A stretch of 64,000 bases of DNA. It comes from an uncultured Prevotella sp. Its GTDB lineage: Bacteria; Bacteroidota; Bacteroidia; Bacteroidales; Bacteroidaceae. The first letter of the stretch is position 1. Each line of letters opens with the position of its first letter. Below are positions 35,352 to 44,096 of the stretch, one piece after another. The position numbers and the translations under genes were made by a program. Location: contig CAJOCR010000010.1 of the NCBI GenBank assembly GCA_905236755.1, positions 62,001 through 126,000 on the forward strand, written 5' to 3'. A model generated the notes under the pieces. The model ran no database searches. It saw nothing but the letters and a program-made list of their open reading frames with translations, and had not been told where the DNA came from.

Positions 35352-35390
35352 TAACTTTGCAAAGTTACAAAAAAACGAGTGCAGAACAAA
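35352..35390. promoter_or_regulatory. Symmetric promoter TAACTTTGCAAAGTTA
   Basis: 35352-35367 is a perfect 16-bp palindrome that presents a TAACTTTG -7 box on each strand. On the minus strand a TTTG -33 (35390-35387) lies 19 bp away, giving a full promoter for the 34691 gene. The plus-strand box has no -33 partner. Confidence 0.65.
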
Positions 35391-35582
35391 ATAAACGTGT
35401 TTATTTTTTATGCCGAGCACAATGTAACTTATCCCCTCCCCTTACGAATGAGAGACTGGGAGAGTTGAAATTTAAAGGCGAAAATTACGAAAAAAGCTTG
35501 TAAAATCAACATAAATACCAACAAGTTTGTTCCGTTAAAAATAAAATACTAATTTTACAATCTGAACATTATAAAAATAAAC

Positions 35583-36608
35583 ATGAAGAGAATCGGACCT
35601 ATTTCTATATTAGCGTTGCTGGGCATAATAACATTTGCCTTTTCATTACACAGCTGTAAGAATAACAAGAAAAAGCAAGATAAGGTAGTTAATCTCGCTA
35701 TCGACAAAAAACCAGAAATCAAGAATAAAAAATCTTTTCATACTTCAAAACATATTGGTATTGGTGGAACGCTATCGGAGCAATGGAAGAAATCAGATAG
35801 TTTGTACACCCATACTTCTACAAAGAAACTAATAGAGCTTGCATCGGATCAAGATGATGTGATTGAAAGTTTGATTGCTTTTAGGGCTCTATTGATGAAG
35901 AATCCACATAAGGCTGTTAACTTGGCCATTTCCGAAATAGATGATACTACCAATGTATCAACTTTAGCCGGGTGTTGTAGAGAAAACGATTGTGTATCTA
36001 ATGTAAGAATCAGTATGATACAATATGCAAGAAAGTACTATAAAGTTTCTATGGCAGATTCAATACGTATTGATAGCGCACTACTGTTTTCAAATTATCC
36101 TTCTAAATTTTATTACATATATCATCTTTATCACAAACTACCAGCCAAGCCTGAGTACGAGAAACGACTTCTACAATTATACAAACATGATCAATATGCA
36201 TTGATTGCTTTAGCAAGGTATCATAGAGTAGCTACAAAACAAGAGATTATCCGATTGCTTTCCAAAATAAGCAAAAATATTAATATAGATAATCGTGACA
36301 CAATTAACACAGTATTAGATGCAGTTACAACATGGCCTTCGGAATCATATAAACATCAAGTAATAAAAGTATGTCAGCATATACTTAATAACCCTGATAC
36401 ACGTGGTTGCTATCGTAATGTTTTTGGTGCCTTAATGGCCTATAACGATAAGTGGAGCTACAATTATATAGACAAGACTTTATCAAAAGCAATAAAAGAA
36501 AAACAAGTTTCATTCGCCACATGTTACTCTTTTCTTGAAGCATACGAAGCCAACCCTCTTCCATTATTTAAGCCATTGGTACAGAAATACAAAATTTCAC
36601 TGGAATAG
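35583..36608 (+). CDS. Lipoprotein of unknown function, helical-repeat type
   Basis: 341 aa with lipobox FSLHSC (Cys25) followed by a very basic linker (KNNKKKQDK). The body is helix-rich with repeated-looking segments (DQDDVIESLIAFRALLMKNP, DQYALIALARYHRVATKQEI), suggesting a HEAT/TPR-like solenoid; an adjacent Cys pair occurs in LAGCCRENDC. The codon pattern is AT-rich compared with rfbA downstream. No catalytic motif is evident. It is a lone gene with a 106-bp gap to rfbA, which has its own promoter. Confidence 0.6.
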   Translation: MKRIGPISILALLGIITFAFSLHSCKNNKKKQDKVVNLAIDKKPEIKNKKSFHTSKHIGIGGTLSEQWKKSDSLYTHTSTKKLIELASDQDDVIESLIAFRALLMKNPHKAVNLAISEIDDTTNVSTLAGCCRENDCVSNVRISMIQYARKYYKVSMADSIRIDSALLFSNYPSKFYYIYHLYHKLPAKPEYEKRLLQLYKHDQYALIALARYHRVATKQEIIRLLSKISKNINIDNRDTINTVLDAVTTWPSESYKHQVIKVCQHILNNPDTRGCYRNVFGALMAYNDKWSYNYIDKTLSKAIKEKQVSFATCYSFLEAYEANPLPLFKPLVQKYKISLE

Positions 36609-36672
36609 ACAATTCAATGGTAGGATTTTCAAAAAAGTCACTTTTTAATAAATGTGGTTTCTCTTTTTTTTA

Positions 36673-36680
36673 TACCTTTG
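36673..36680 (+). promoter_or_regulatory. -7 element for rfbA
   Basis: TACCTTTG, 34 bp before the rfbA ATG. Confidence 0.5.
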
Positions 36681-36714
36681 CGAGAAAATATAATTAAAAG
36701 CCAAAGATACGCCC

Positions 36715-37590
36715 ATGAAAGGAATTGTACTTGCCGGAGGTTCTGGCACACGTCTATACCCTATCACAAAGGGTATAAGCAAACAACTGATACCTATTTT
36801 TGACAAACCAATGATATATTATCCTATATCAGTATTAATGCTTGCTGGTATCAAGGATATCCTTATCATATCTACCCCATTCGACTTACCTGGCTTCAAG
36901 CGTTTGCTTGGCGATGGTCATGAACTTGGAGTAAACTTTGAATATGCCGAACAGCCAAGTCCAGATGGATTGGCTCAGGCTTTTATCATAGGCGAAAAGT
37001 TCATTGGCAACGACAGTGCTTGTTTGGTTCTTGGCGATAATATTTTCTATGGTGCAGGCTTTACTGGCTTGTTACAAGAGAGTGTTAAAGCTGCAGAAGA
37101 AGGCACTGCAAGCGTTTTCGGCTATTACGTTAACGACCCTGAGAGATACGGTGTTGCCGAGTTCGACAAGAACGGCAACTGTTTGAGTATCGAAGAAAAA
37201 CCTGAGCATCCTAAAAGCAACTATGCCGTTGTGGGTCTTTATTTCTATCCAAACAGCGTAGTAGAAATAGCTAAAAACATAAAGCCTTCATCACGAGGCG
37301 AGCTCGAGATTACCACTGTCAACCAAGAATATCTGAAACAACAGAGTTTGAAGGTACGCACCCTGCAACGCGGTTTTGCTTGGCTCGACACAGGCACCCA
37401 CGACAGTCTTTCTGAGGCAAGTACCTTTATCGAAGTCATTGAGAAGCGTCAAGGACTCAAGGTAGCCTGTCTGGAAGAAATAGCCTTCCGCCAGGGATGG
37501 ATTGATGCCCTGCAACTAAAAAAATTAGCAGAGCCAATGCTCAAAAACGACTACGGAAAGTATCTTTTGAGCTTGGCAGAAGAAAAATAA
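36715..37590 (+). CDS. rfbA: Glucose-1-phosphate thymidylyltransferase
   Basis: 291 aa nucleotidyltransferase. [20 protein letters not shown] is the nucleotide-binding signature; [14 protein letters not shown] holds the catalytic Asp; [17 protein letters not shown] and [15 protein letters not shown] are typical RmlA features. Makes dTDP-glucose from glucose 1-phosphate and dTTP, the first step of dTDP-rhamnose synthesis for surface polysaccharide. The other rml genes are not adjacent; it stands alone between its own promoter and terminator. Confidence 0.96.
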   Translation: MKGIVLAGGSGTRLYPITKGISKQLIPIFDKPMIYYPISVLMLAGIKDILIISTPFDLPGFKRLLGDGHELGVNFEYAEQPSPDGLAQAFIIGEKFIGNDSACLVLGDNIFYGAGFTGLLQESVKAAEEGTASVFGYYVNDPERYGVAEFDKNGNCLSIEEKPEHPKSNYAVVGLYFYPNSVVEIAKNIKPSSRGELEITTVNQEYLKQQSLKVRTLQRGFAWLDTGTHDSLSEASTFIEVIEKRQGLKVACLEEIAFRQGWIDALQLKKLAEPMLKNDYGKYLLSLAEEK

Positions 37591-37596
37591 AAGCAT

Positions 37597-37636
37597 AAAT
37601 ACGATGGAGAAAATCCCTCCATCGTATTTTTTTGAC
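37597..37636 (+). terminator. Terminator of rfbA
   Basis: AAATACGATGGAG (37597-37609) and CTCCATCGTATTT (37617-37629) form a perfect 13-bp stem followed by a T-run. Confidence 0.9.
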
Positions 37637-37643
37637 ACATATA

Positions 37644-37675
37644 TTTGCCCTATTAAAATAAAAAGCGTATATTTG
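37644..37675 (+). promoter_or_regulatory. Promoter of the SLC13 transporter gene
   Basis: TTTG (37644-37647), 20-bp spacer, TATATTTG (37668-37675): full consensus. The 5' UTR is about 70 nt. Confidence 0.75.
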
Positions 37676-37751
37676 TCCCCGCATCAAAAAAACGATGCAC
37701 AAATGTAGCTTAAACCATTGAACACATTAATTAATAATTATAATCTAAATC

Positions 37752-39209
37752 ATGGCAAATTCAGTAAAGAAAATTTTGTCAGGCGATTTTAACAAGAGAA
37801 AGGCATTGATGTTTGGCATCACTGCCTTATTAACGCTCATTGTTTGGAATCTGCCCTCAAGCTGTTTTGGTATAGATGGTCTTACCACAGTACAGCAGCG
37901 CACCATCGCCATCTTCGTTATGGCAGTAATGCTTTGGCTCACAGAGGCTATACCTGCTTGGGCCACATCAGTAACCATCATTTTCGTATTGCTATTCTGT
38001 GTTAGCGATTCCGCCTTTAACTTCCTGCAAGGATCTGAGGGTGATGCCGGAAAGCTTCTCGACTATCAAGGTATCATGGCATGTTTTGCCGACCCAACAA
38101 TCATTCTCTTCCTTGGCGGTTTCATTCTGGCGATTGCAGCAACGAAATCAGGACTTGACGTAGTGATGGCACGCAATCTGATAAAACCATTTGGTAAAAA
38201 GTCAGAGAATGTGCTCTTAGGCTTCATGCTCATCACTGGTATCTTCTCAATGTTCATCTCTAACACAGCCACAGCGGCAATGATGCTTACATTCCTCACC
38301 CCTGTGTTTAAATCATTACCAGCCAACGGAAAAGGACGTATAGCCCTCACAATGGCTATTCCTATCGGTGCTAACTTCGGCGGTATGGGAACACCTATTG
38401 GTACGCCACCTAACGCCTTTGCTTTCAAAACCCTTAATGAATTAGGAATGGGTATAGGTTTCGGGCAGTGGATGGCTGTTATGGTACCACTTGTTATCGT
38501 GATGCTTATCCTTTCATGGTTTATCATTAAGACCTTCTATCCTTTCTCAAAGAAAACAATAGAACTGCAGATTGAAGGCGAAGTGGAATGGAACTGGCGT
38601 ACATACGTTGTTGCTATTACATTCGTTACCACCATCCTGCTTTGGGTATTTGGTAAGCAGGTAGGCATCAACGCCAACACCGTAGCAATGCTTCCTATTG
38701 CCGTATTTGCATTCACTGGTGTAATTACAGCTGACGACCTTAAAGATATTGACTGGGGCGTTATCTGGATGGTAGCAGGTGGTTTCGCTCTTGGTCTTGC
38801 CATGAACGGAACAGGTCTTGCCGAGAATGCCGTTAAGAGTATTCCATTCGGCGACTGGAACCCTATCGTGATACTTATTATCTCTGGTGTGCTTTGTTTC
38901 GCACTCAGTAACTTCATCTCAAACACAGCCACAGCCGCTTTGCTTATTCCTATCCTTACTGTGGTTTGTCAGGGAATGGGCGATGCCTTGTTACCAATCG
39001 GAGGCACATCAACCGTTATCATAGGTATTGCCGTAGCCGCCAGCTGCGCTATGTCACTTCCTATCAGTACCCCACCAAATGCCATTGCCTACTCTACTGG
39101 TCTTATCGAACAGAAAGACATGGCCAAGGCCGGTTTCACATCAGGCGTGATAAGTCTTGTAATAGGTTATATTGCCCTAATTGCATTCTGCAAGTTAGGA
39201 ATATTATAA
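37752..39209 (+). CDS. SLC13/DASS-family sodium:dicarboxylate (anion) symporter
   Basis: 485 aa inner-membrane transporter with 11-12 helices. The two hallmark repeats SNTATAAMMLTFLTP and SNTATAALLIPILT bind sodium and the carboxylate; TPIGTPPNAFAF and STPPNAIAYSTG are the paired downstream loops. Probable substrates are C4-dicarboxylates such as succinate; sulfate or citrate are alternatives. Single-gene transcript with a consensus promoter. It converges with a membrane-bound LuxR-type gene (39338), a possible regulator. Confidence 0.9.
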   Translation: MANSVKKILSGDFNKRKALMFGITALLTLIVWNLPSSCFGIDGLTTVQQRTIAIFVMAVMLWLTEAIPAWATSVTIIFVLLFCVSDSAFNFLQGSEGDAGKLLDYQGIMACFADPTIILFLGGFILAIAATKSGLDVVMARNLIKPFGKKSENVLLGFMLITGIFSMFISNTATAAMMLTFLTPVFKSLPANGKGRIALTMAIPIGANFGGMGTPIGTPPNAFAFKTLNELGMGIGFGQWMAVMVPLVIVMLILSWFIIKTFYPFSKKTIELQIEGEVEWNWRTYVVAITFVTTILLWVFGKQVGINANTVAMLPIAVFAFTGVITADDLKDIDWGVIWMVAGGFALGLAMNGTGLAENAVKSIPFGDWNPIVILIISGVLCFALSNFISNTATAALLIPILTVVCQGMGDALLPIGGTSTVIIGIAVAASCAMSLPISTPPNAIAYSTGLIEQKDMAKAGFTSGVISLVIGYIALIAFCKLGIL

Positions 39210-39337
39210 TTAAGGAGATAGAAGAAGTTTGAAGGAGATAGAAGTAGATAAAAGACATTAGTTTTAATGGCATTGTCCTCTATCTCCACCGCAGAAAGCG
39301 GCAAAATCCTTTTAACTCAATACAACTTCTTTTATTA

Positions 39338-40345
39338 TTATAATTTAGATCTACGAACCTTTTCTATTAGGACTTCCTTGAGATTAGCATCTTCAGGAAG
39401 TCCTATTTTTGCTCTGATATGTGCTCGCTGACTTCCCACATTACCCTTTGTTTTTTTCAAAAACCGGCATATATCTCCCGTTGTCTTTCCTTCAATAATA
39501 AGTTTCGCAATCTCCAGTTCAGAAGGAGTGAGCATTGGGAAAACCCTTTTCAGATTATCTTTTTCAGCCTCTTTAATCACCAAATAATTCTTCAAAGCCG
39601 TCATCATTCTATGACGTGTTTCAACGTTAATAGAATCTATAAAACTATAAAGCGTTGATTTATCTTCACTGTCAGCCTCCGCCTTCTCGTTTGTCAACTG
39701 AACAATTTTCAATATCTGACTTGTATCCAAACCTAAGGCAGACATAAGCTGAACCTCACGTTTGCGCATATCAATATTATCTGTACGCAAGGCAAGAAGA
39801 TTTCTGGATATATACCAACATATCAGACTAACAGAAACAATCATAAGCAAATAAAACACCGACAACTCAGTAAGTGCACCATGCTTGTCTTTTATGGCAC
39901 TATATACAAAGACGCTGACAACCAATACAGACGCCACAATAGCATTGGCAGGAACATAAGCCAACACGCTTGCTATAAGAATAAGCAGAAGAAGACAAAT
40001 ATTTCCAAGAATCAGAAAACCCGAATATGTATCCGTATTATCAACAACAACAAGATTCTCGCACGATGTCTCTATAGCTGCATAGAGCAAATCAACTGTC
40101 AAGGCAGTCTTTACTTTTATCTTCCCTGCAAAAAACAGACAAAGAGAAGAAATAAGCACAAGTTCGTAGCCTATCAACAAATGCTTGAATATTATGGTCT
40201 GAAAACCATACAAACCTATCAAGCCACCTGCTGCACCAACAACTCCGAACACTGTAATGACATAAAGAATCATTCTTTGCTGCCTATTTATTATATCTAA
40301 AGAAGCAAAATTGCCTATTTGATTCTTATTAGCAAAATGTATCAT
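39338..40345 (-). CDS. Membrane-bound LuxR-type transcriptional regulator
   Basis: 335 aa from ATG 40345; the longer track start (40372) is a TTG and is not preferred. Residues ~25-185 contain about six hydrophobic helices (LYVITVFGVVGAAGGLIGLY, LLLLILIASVLAYVPANAIV), then a linker of about 80 residues and a C-terminal LuxR HTH: FPMLTPSELEIAKLIIEGKTTGDICRFLKK. A one-component design with sensing in or near the membrane and DNA binding in the cytoplasm. Ligand and target unknown. It lies convergent to the SLC13 transporter. Confidence 0.8.
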   Translation of the reverse strand: MIHFANKNQIGNFASLDIINRQQRMILYVITVFGVVGAAGGLIGLYGFQTIIFKHLLIGYELVLISSLCLFFAGKIKVKTALTVDLLYAAIETSCENLVVVDNTDTYSGFLILGNICLLLLILIASVLAYVPANAIVASVLVVSVFVYSAIKDKHGALTELSVFYLLMIVSVSLICWYISRNLLALRTDNIDMRKREVQLMSALGLDTSQILKIVQLTNEKAEADSEDKSTLYSFIDSINVETRHRMMTALKNYLVIKEAEKDNLKRVFPMLTPSELEIAKLIIEGKTTGDICRFLKKTKGNVGSQRAHIRAKIGLPEDANLKEVLIEKVRRSKL

Positions 40346-40434
40346 AAATGAACCATTTAATAGTATTATCAACCCTTTTCAACCGCAAATATAATAAAAA
40401 TTATCGATATCAGCCTATTTCAGCCATAATAAAA
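40346..40434. promoter_or_regulatory. Upstream region of the membrane LuxR gene
   Basis: Contains a minus-strand TATATTTG box (40393-40386) about 40 bp before ATG 40345. The rest is AT-rich with no other feature seen. Confidence 0.4.
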
Positions 40435-40466
40435 TTTGGGGATACTAAAACAAGGTCATACCTTTG
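40435..40466 (+). promoter_or_regulatory. Orphan promoter for a non-coding transcript
   Basis: TTTG (40435-40438), 20-bp spacer, TACCTTTG (40459-40466): full consensus, but no plus-strand ORF follows before the terminator at 40667. Confidence 0.75.
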
Positions 40467-40470
40467 CAAT

Positions 40471-40700
40471 CACAAAGATATTTTTTGATTTTAAAATTAT
40501 ATGTGATATCGTGGTAAGTGATTTATAGCATATCGCATTAGTTTTACTTACTAAAGTTGACTCAATAATATATATGTGACTCAAAGGGACATTCTTCGCT
40601 GGTAAAAGATTATTTTTATAACAAGATATTACTAAGTGAAGGTCAAGTAAATTAAGTAAAAAAAGAAGCCTGGTAGAAAACTACCAGGCTTTGTTTTTTT
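40471..40700 (+). ncRNA. Candidate small RNA, about 230 nt, unclassified
   Basis: Bounded by a consensus promoter and a perfect terminator (AGCCTGGTAG-AAAA-CTACCAGGCT, then TTGTTTTTTT, 40667-40700). The interior has only two ATGs, each followed directly by TGA, so it cannot encode a peptide from ATG. A hairpin GTGATAT...ATATCGC is possible near the 5' end. It does not look like tRNA. 6S RNA or a trans-acting sRNA are possibilities I cannot distinguish by eye. Confidence 0.6.
40667..40700 (+). terminator. Terminator of the orphan transcript
   Basis: 10-bp perfect stem with AAAA loop, followed by TTGTTTTTTT. Confidence 0.92.
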
Positions 40701-40813
40701 AAAAGATTCACCCCGTCCTACTTGCAAGGAGCGAATTTACACTAAAATACATTCTAACTGTGAGATTACCTCCCTCCCTTCAAGGGAGGCCGAGAGAAAT
40801 CTTTTATGGGGGC
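40701..40813. repeat. Palindromic CCTCCCTT/AGGGAGG element downstream of coaW
   Basis: 40771-40789 reads CTCCCTTCAAGGGAG-type palindrome within a C/G-rich patch; it resembles elements at 1432-1449 and 44366-44440. Lies 3' of the pantothenate kinase gene on the minus strand. Confidence 0.45.
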
Positions 40814-41644
40814 TTATCTCTTTCTTATATAATCCAGCGCTGCACCAATAGCTGTGCAGAACTCACTATATTTTGGTATTATGAAGTGAACACCATAGAG
40901 TTTTTCCATAGCACTATACACCTCTTTACATTGAGGTAACAAACTCAAGTTACCAATCATAACGAAATCCTTGATGCCACTACCTAACGAGCTGAGAATA
41001 CTTGCAGAACCAACAGCCTGCAGAACCATGTGAATCAAGCCTACGGCAATATCCTCGCGTGAGGCATTGGCCTTGGCATTACTAAACAAGCTGGCTGTTG
41101 CCGACATAGGCAATCCTGGCAGAGGCTTGGCACTTATATCGCCAATAAGCAGGTTGATATGGCTGATATCGCCCTCCATAGCTAAATCAATGATATTCTT
41201 TATATCATCGGTCTTTAGGAGCAGACGGCTCAAACCAGTAAGGGTGCCACCACCAATACCAATACCACCAATATGACTGATGTCATCACCATCGCATTTA
41301 ACAAGTGAAGTACCTGTGCCCATAGAAACAACTATCATTCTATCGAGCTTTGACTCGTATTTGGCACCAAGACCATCGGCAACAAACTCTTCAGCCTTTG
41401 TGGTTGGCAGACCATAGATATTTTCTTCTATATAAGCAGCACCTACACCTGTAAGCATCACGTGTTCCACTTCTTCAAGACGAATCTTATTGTCGTGAAG
41501 ATACTTTCCGAATGCTCCATATAAAGATGTAATTGGATCAGTTGCCTTGATACGCAAAGGTGATACAACCATACCCTTACTATCAATACCAACTATTTTC
41601 GTTGTGGAAATACCAACATCAATACCTATTACTATTTTATTCAT
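40814..41644 (-). CDS. coaW: Type II pantothenate kinase
   Basis: 276 aa ASKHA-fold kinase. The track start (41650) is a TTG; the ATG at 41644 (MNKIVIGIDVGISTTKIVGI) is chosen and starts exactly at the phosphate-1 motif. Other motifs: VMLTGVGAAYIEEN, MIVVSMGTGTSLVKC, GGIGIGGGTLTGLSRLLL, DFVMIGNLSLLP. Phosphorylates pantothenate in CoA synthesis. Type II enzymes, first known from Staphylococcus and eukaryotes, resist feedback by CoA; their presence in Bacteroidetes is established. Divergent from the ligase gene with opposed promoters. Confidence 0.92.
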   Translation of the reverse strand: MNKIVIGIDVGISTTKIVGIDSKGMVVSPLRIKATDPITSLYGAFGKYLHDNKIRLEEVEHVMLTGVGAAYIEENIYGLPTTKAEEFVADGLGAKYESKLDRMIVVSMGTGTSLVKCDGDDISHIGGIGIGGGTLTGLSRLLLKTDDIKNIIDLAMEGDISHINLLIGDISAKPLPGLPMSATASLFSNAKANASREDIAVGLIHMVLQAVGSASILSSLGSGIKDFVMIGNLSLLPQCKEVYSAMEKLYGVHFIIPKYSEFCTAIGAALDYIRKR

Positions 41645-41665
41645 AATCAAAAATTATTCACGGGG

Positions 41666-41703
41666 CAAAGATAACAATTTATCACCAAACTTTATTATCT
41701 TTG
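41666..41703. promoter_or_regulatory. Opposed -7 elements for coaW (-) and the ligase (+)
   Basis: Minus-strand TATCTTTG at 41673-41666 and plus-strand TATCTTTG at 41696-41703 lie 22 bp apart. The plus box overlaps the TTG used as start in the track, which supports ATG 41725 as the true ligase start. Confidence 0.65.
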
Positions 41704-41724
41704 CAAAAGAAAAACAATCACTAC

Positions 41725-43743
41725 ATGGAAAAGAAAGAGCAAATGAGGCAGATGGTTGATAAGCTCAACGCTGCTGCCGAGGCATATTATAATGGTAAGG
41801 GCGAGATAATGACCGACTACGAGTGGGACCAGCTGTTTGATCAACTGAAAGCACTCGAGAAAGAAACAGGCATCGTTCTTGAAGACTCACCAACAAACAA
41901 TGTTTCTGCCGACAATACCGAAGGTCAGAAGGAGGAACATGAGTTTGCTGCTCTTTCACTTGCCAAGACGAAAAAGACCGAGGAGCTGGCTAAATGGGCT
42001 GAGAACCGTCCTATATGGCTCAGCTGGAAGCTCGACGGTCTGACTCTTGTTGTTACTTTCGACAACGGCAAACTGACAAAGGTTGTTACACGAGGCAACG
42101 GACATATAGGAACAAATATCACTCATCTTGCTTCTGCCATACAGGGAATACCAGAAACTATTAAGTCGAAAGGTCACGTAGTGGTGAGAGGTGAATGTGT
42201 TATTTCGTACGAAGATTTCAACAATTTCCTTCTTGAAAGTGATGAGGATTATGCTAATCCACGAAACCTTGCTTCTGGCTCTCTCACACTGAAAGATGTA
42301 AACGAAGTAAAGCAGCGCCACCTAAAATGGATTCCATTCACCCTTGTATATACTGATGAAGAAATAACCAGCTGGGGTGCACGAATGGACTTCATCGAGC
42401 AAAACGGTATGAAAGCCGTTGAACGCGAATGTATAAAAGAACCAAATATCCAGAACATCAATAACGTTATTGACAAATGGACAGAAAAGGTTACCAGCAA
42501 CATTTGTCCCTACCCTGTTGACGGTCTTGTTATAGCATACGATGACTACGAATACTCTCAAACAGGAAGCGTAACCGGGCACCACGCCACACGAGCAGGC
42601 TACGCCTTTAAATGGCAAGACGAAAGTGCACTCACACAACTCGACCATATAGAATGGAGCTGTGCCGCTTCAACCATTTCGCCTGTAGCTGTGTTCACGC
42701 CTGTTGAACTCGAGGGCACCACCGTGAAGCGTGCGTCATTGTGCAACATTTCAGAATGTGAACGATTAGGCATTGGCGGCAAAGGCACAAGTATGCACGT
42801 TATTAAAGCCAATAAAATCATCCCAAAAGTTATAAAAATAGAGCAATCAGTTGGCATTTTAGACATTCCAACCACCTGTCCTGTATGTGGAGCGCCTACA
42901 AAAATAGCCATAAGTGCATCAAGTGGAACGAAAACTCTTCATTGCACCAACCTACAGTGCCCTGCTAAGCAGTTAAAAAAATTCAGACGTTTTGTAAGCA
43001 AGGACGGCATGAATATTGATGGTATAAGCGAACAGACTATTGCCCGATTCGTAAACCTTGGATGGATTAACGAATATGCCGACATATACCGATTAACAGA
43101 GCATATTCAGGAAATCTCAACCCTTGAAGGATTTGGCAGAAAGAGTGCAGTAAACATTAGAGAAGCCATCAACAAAGCAACAACAGTAGATGCACGTAAA
43201 CTTCTTTACGCTCTCAACATACCGCTTGTTGGACAAGATGTGTGCAAAAGACTCTTAACCGCTCATAAACTCGACGAAATTGTACAATTGGCTACACAAA
43301 AACCAGACTTTTCACCCGTAGAAGGCGACTTATTTGCCCCAAATGACACAGTTGGCGAATACATTTTTGCCTCTATCGATGGTATTGGACCAGAGAAAAG
43401 TGCTTCAGTTGTGCGATGGTTTAACGATGAAAACAACCTCAGAACATACAACAACCTCGTGAAACTTATTAACATAACACAAGAAGACAACACACCTCTT
43501 GGAGCAAAATGCGAGGGACTCGCTTTTGTTGTTACAGGCGATTTGAATCATTATAAGAACCGTAACGAACTGAAGAAATACATCGAGAGCCAAGGCGGCA
43601 AAATGACAGGAAGCATATCAAAATCAACATCTTATCTCATCAATAACGATGTTACCTCAACAAGTGGCAAGAACCAGAAAGCCATGCAGTTGGGTACACC
43701 TATTATTAGCGAGGAACAGTTTATTGAAATGTTTGGACAATAA
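41725..43743 (+). CDS. ligA: Divergent NAD-dependent DNA ligase
   Basis: 672 aa from ATG 41725. It has the LigA layout: Ia-like N-terminus (AAEAYYNGKGEIMTDYEWDQL), adenylation motif WKLDGLTLVV (Lys in KLDG), OB fold, Cys4 zinc finger (CPVCGAP...CTNLQCPAK), helix-hairpin-helix (STLEGFGRKSAVNIREAI, SIDGIGPEKSASVV) and a BRCT domain to the C-terminus. Several motifs deviate from canonical LigA: RGDG is RGNG, SPTQRVG is SPTNNVS, and the GRTG..TPVA block reads CAASTISPVAVF. It may be a second ligase beside a standard LigA elsewhere, or a lineage variant. The adenylation lysine is intact. Confidence 0.85.
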   Translation: MEKKEQMRQMVDKLNAAAEAYYNGKGEIMTDYEWDQLFDQLKALEKETGIVLEDSPTNNVSADNTEGQKEEHEFAALSLAKTKKTEELAKWAENRPIWLSWKLDGLTLVVTFDNGKLTKVVTRGNGHIGTNITHLASAIQGIPETIKSKGHVVVRGECVISYEDFNNFLLESDEDYANPRNLASGSLTLKDVNEVKQRHLKWIPFTLVYTDEEITSWGARMDFIEQNGMKAVERECIKEPNIQNINNVIDKWTEKVTSNICPYPVDGLVIAYDDYEYSQTGSVTGHHATRAGYAFKWQDESALTQLDHIEWSCAASTISPVAVFTPVELEGTTVKRASLCNISECERLGIGGKGTSMHVIKANKIIPKVIKIEQSVGILDIPTTCPVCGAPTKIAISASSGTKTLHCTNLQCPAKQLKKFRRFVSKDGMNIDGISEQTIARFVNLGWINEYADIYRLTEHIQEISTLEGFGRKSAVNIREAINKATTVDARKLLYALNIPLVGQDVCKRLLTAHKLDEIVQLATQKPDFSPVEGDLFAPNDTVGEYIFASIDGIGPEKSASVVRWFNDENNLRTYNNLVKLINITQEDNTPLGAKCEGLAFVVTGDLNHYKNRNELKKYIESQGGKMTGSISKSTSYLINNDVTSTSGKNQKAMQLGTPIISEEQFIEMFGQ

Positions 43744-43767
43744 TTAATTTAAAACTTAACGGCTGTT

Positions 43768-43920
43768 TTTTATCAGTTATCAGTTATCAGTTAACTTTTT
43801 GCGAAAAAAAATCATGCTTCAGGAGCCTTATATATATAAATATATATATTTATATAATATAAGAGGCTAAAACGCACATTTTTTGACTTTCAATCAACTG
43901 ATAACTGATAACTGATAAAA
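43768..43920. repeat. MITE-like palindrome with 25-bp perfect arms made of heptamers
   Basis: TTTTATCAGTTATCAGTTATCAGTT (43768-43792) is the exact reverse complement of 43896-43920; each arm is three heptamers (TTATCAG). The interior has a second imperfect pair (AGCCTTATAT / ATATAAGAGGCT) around an AT-alternating core. It lies 25 bp after the ligase stop. Confidence 0.8.
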
Positions 43921-43988
43921 CATGTTTTTTGCCCGAATTCCCTTTGTAGATAGGCGATGAGAGAGTTTTGCATCGCAAAATGATCTAA

Positions 43989-44023
43989 TTTTGAACAACC
44001 AACTGTTTTTCTTCGTATCTTTG
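43989..44023 (+). promoter_or_regulatory. Orphan promoter-like pair
   Basis: TTTTG (43989-43993) and TATCTTTG (44016-44023), spacer 22 bp. Predicted transcript would begin at the 11-bp array; no convincing gene follows. Confidence 0.4.
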
Positions 44024-44030
44024 CAATGTG

Positions 44031-44096
44031 ATTAGGAGCCAATTAGGACTCATATAGGAGGCATCTCGAACGCATCTCGAAACTATCTCGAAGGCG
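44031..44096. repeat. 11-bp phased repeat array, six units
   Basis: ATTAGGAGCCA, ATTAGGACTCA, TATAGGAGGCA, TCTCGAACGCA, TCTCGAAACTA, TCTCGAAGGCG in unbroken phase. ATCTCGAACGCATCTCGAA (44063-44081) is an exact inverted copy of 7765-7783, and 44031-44059 matches 7796-7824 at 24 of 29 positions. Confidence 0.8.
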
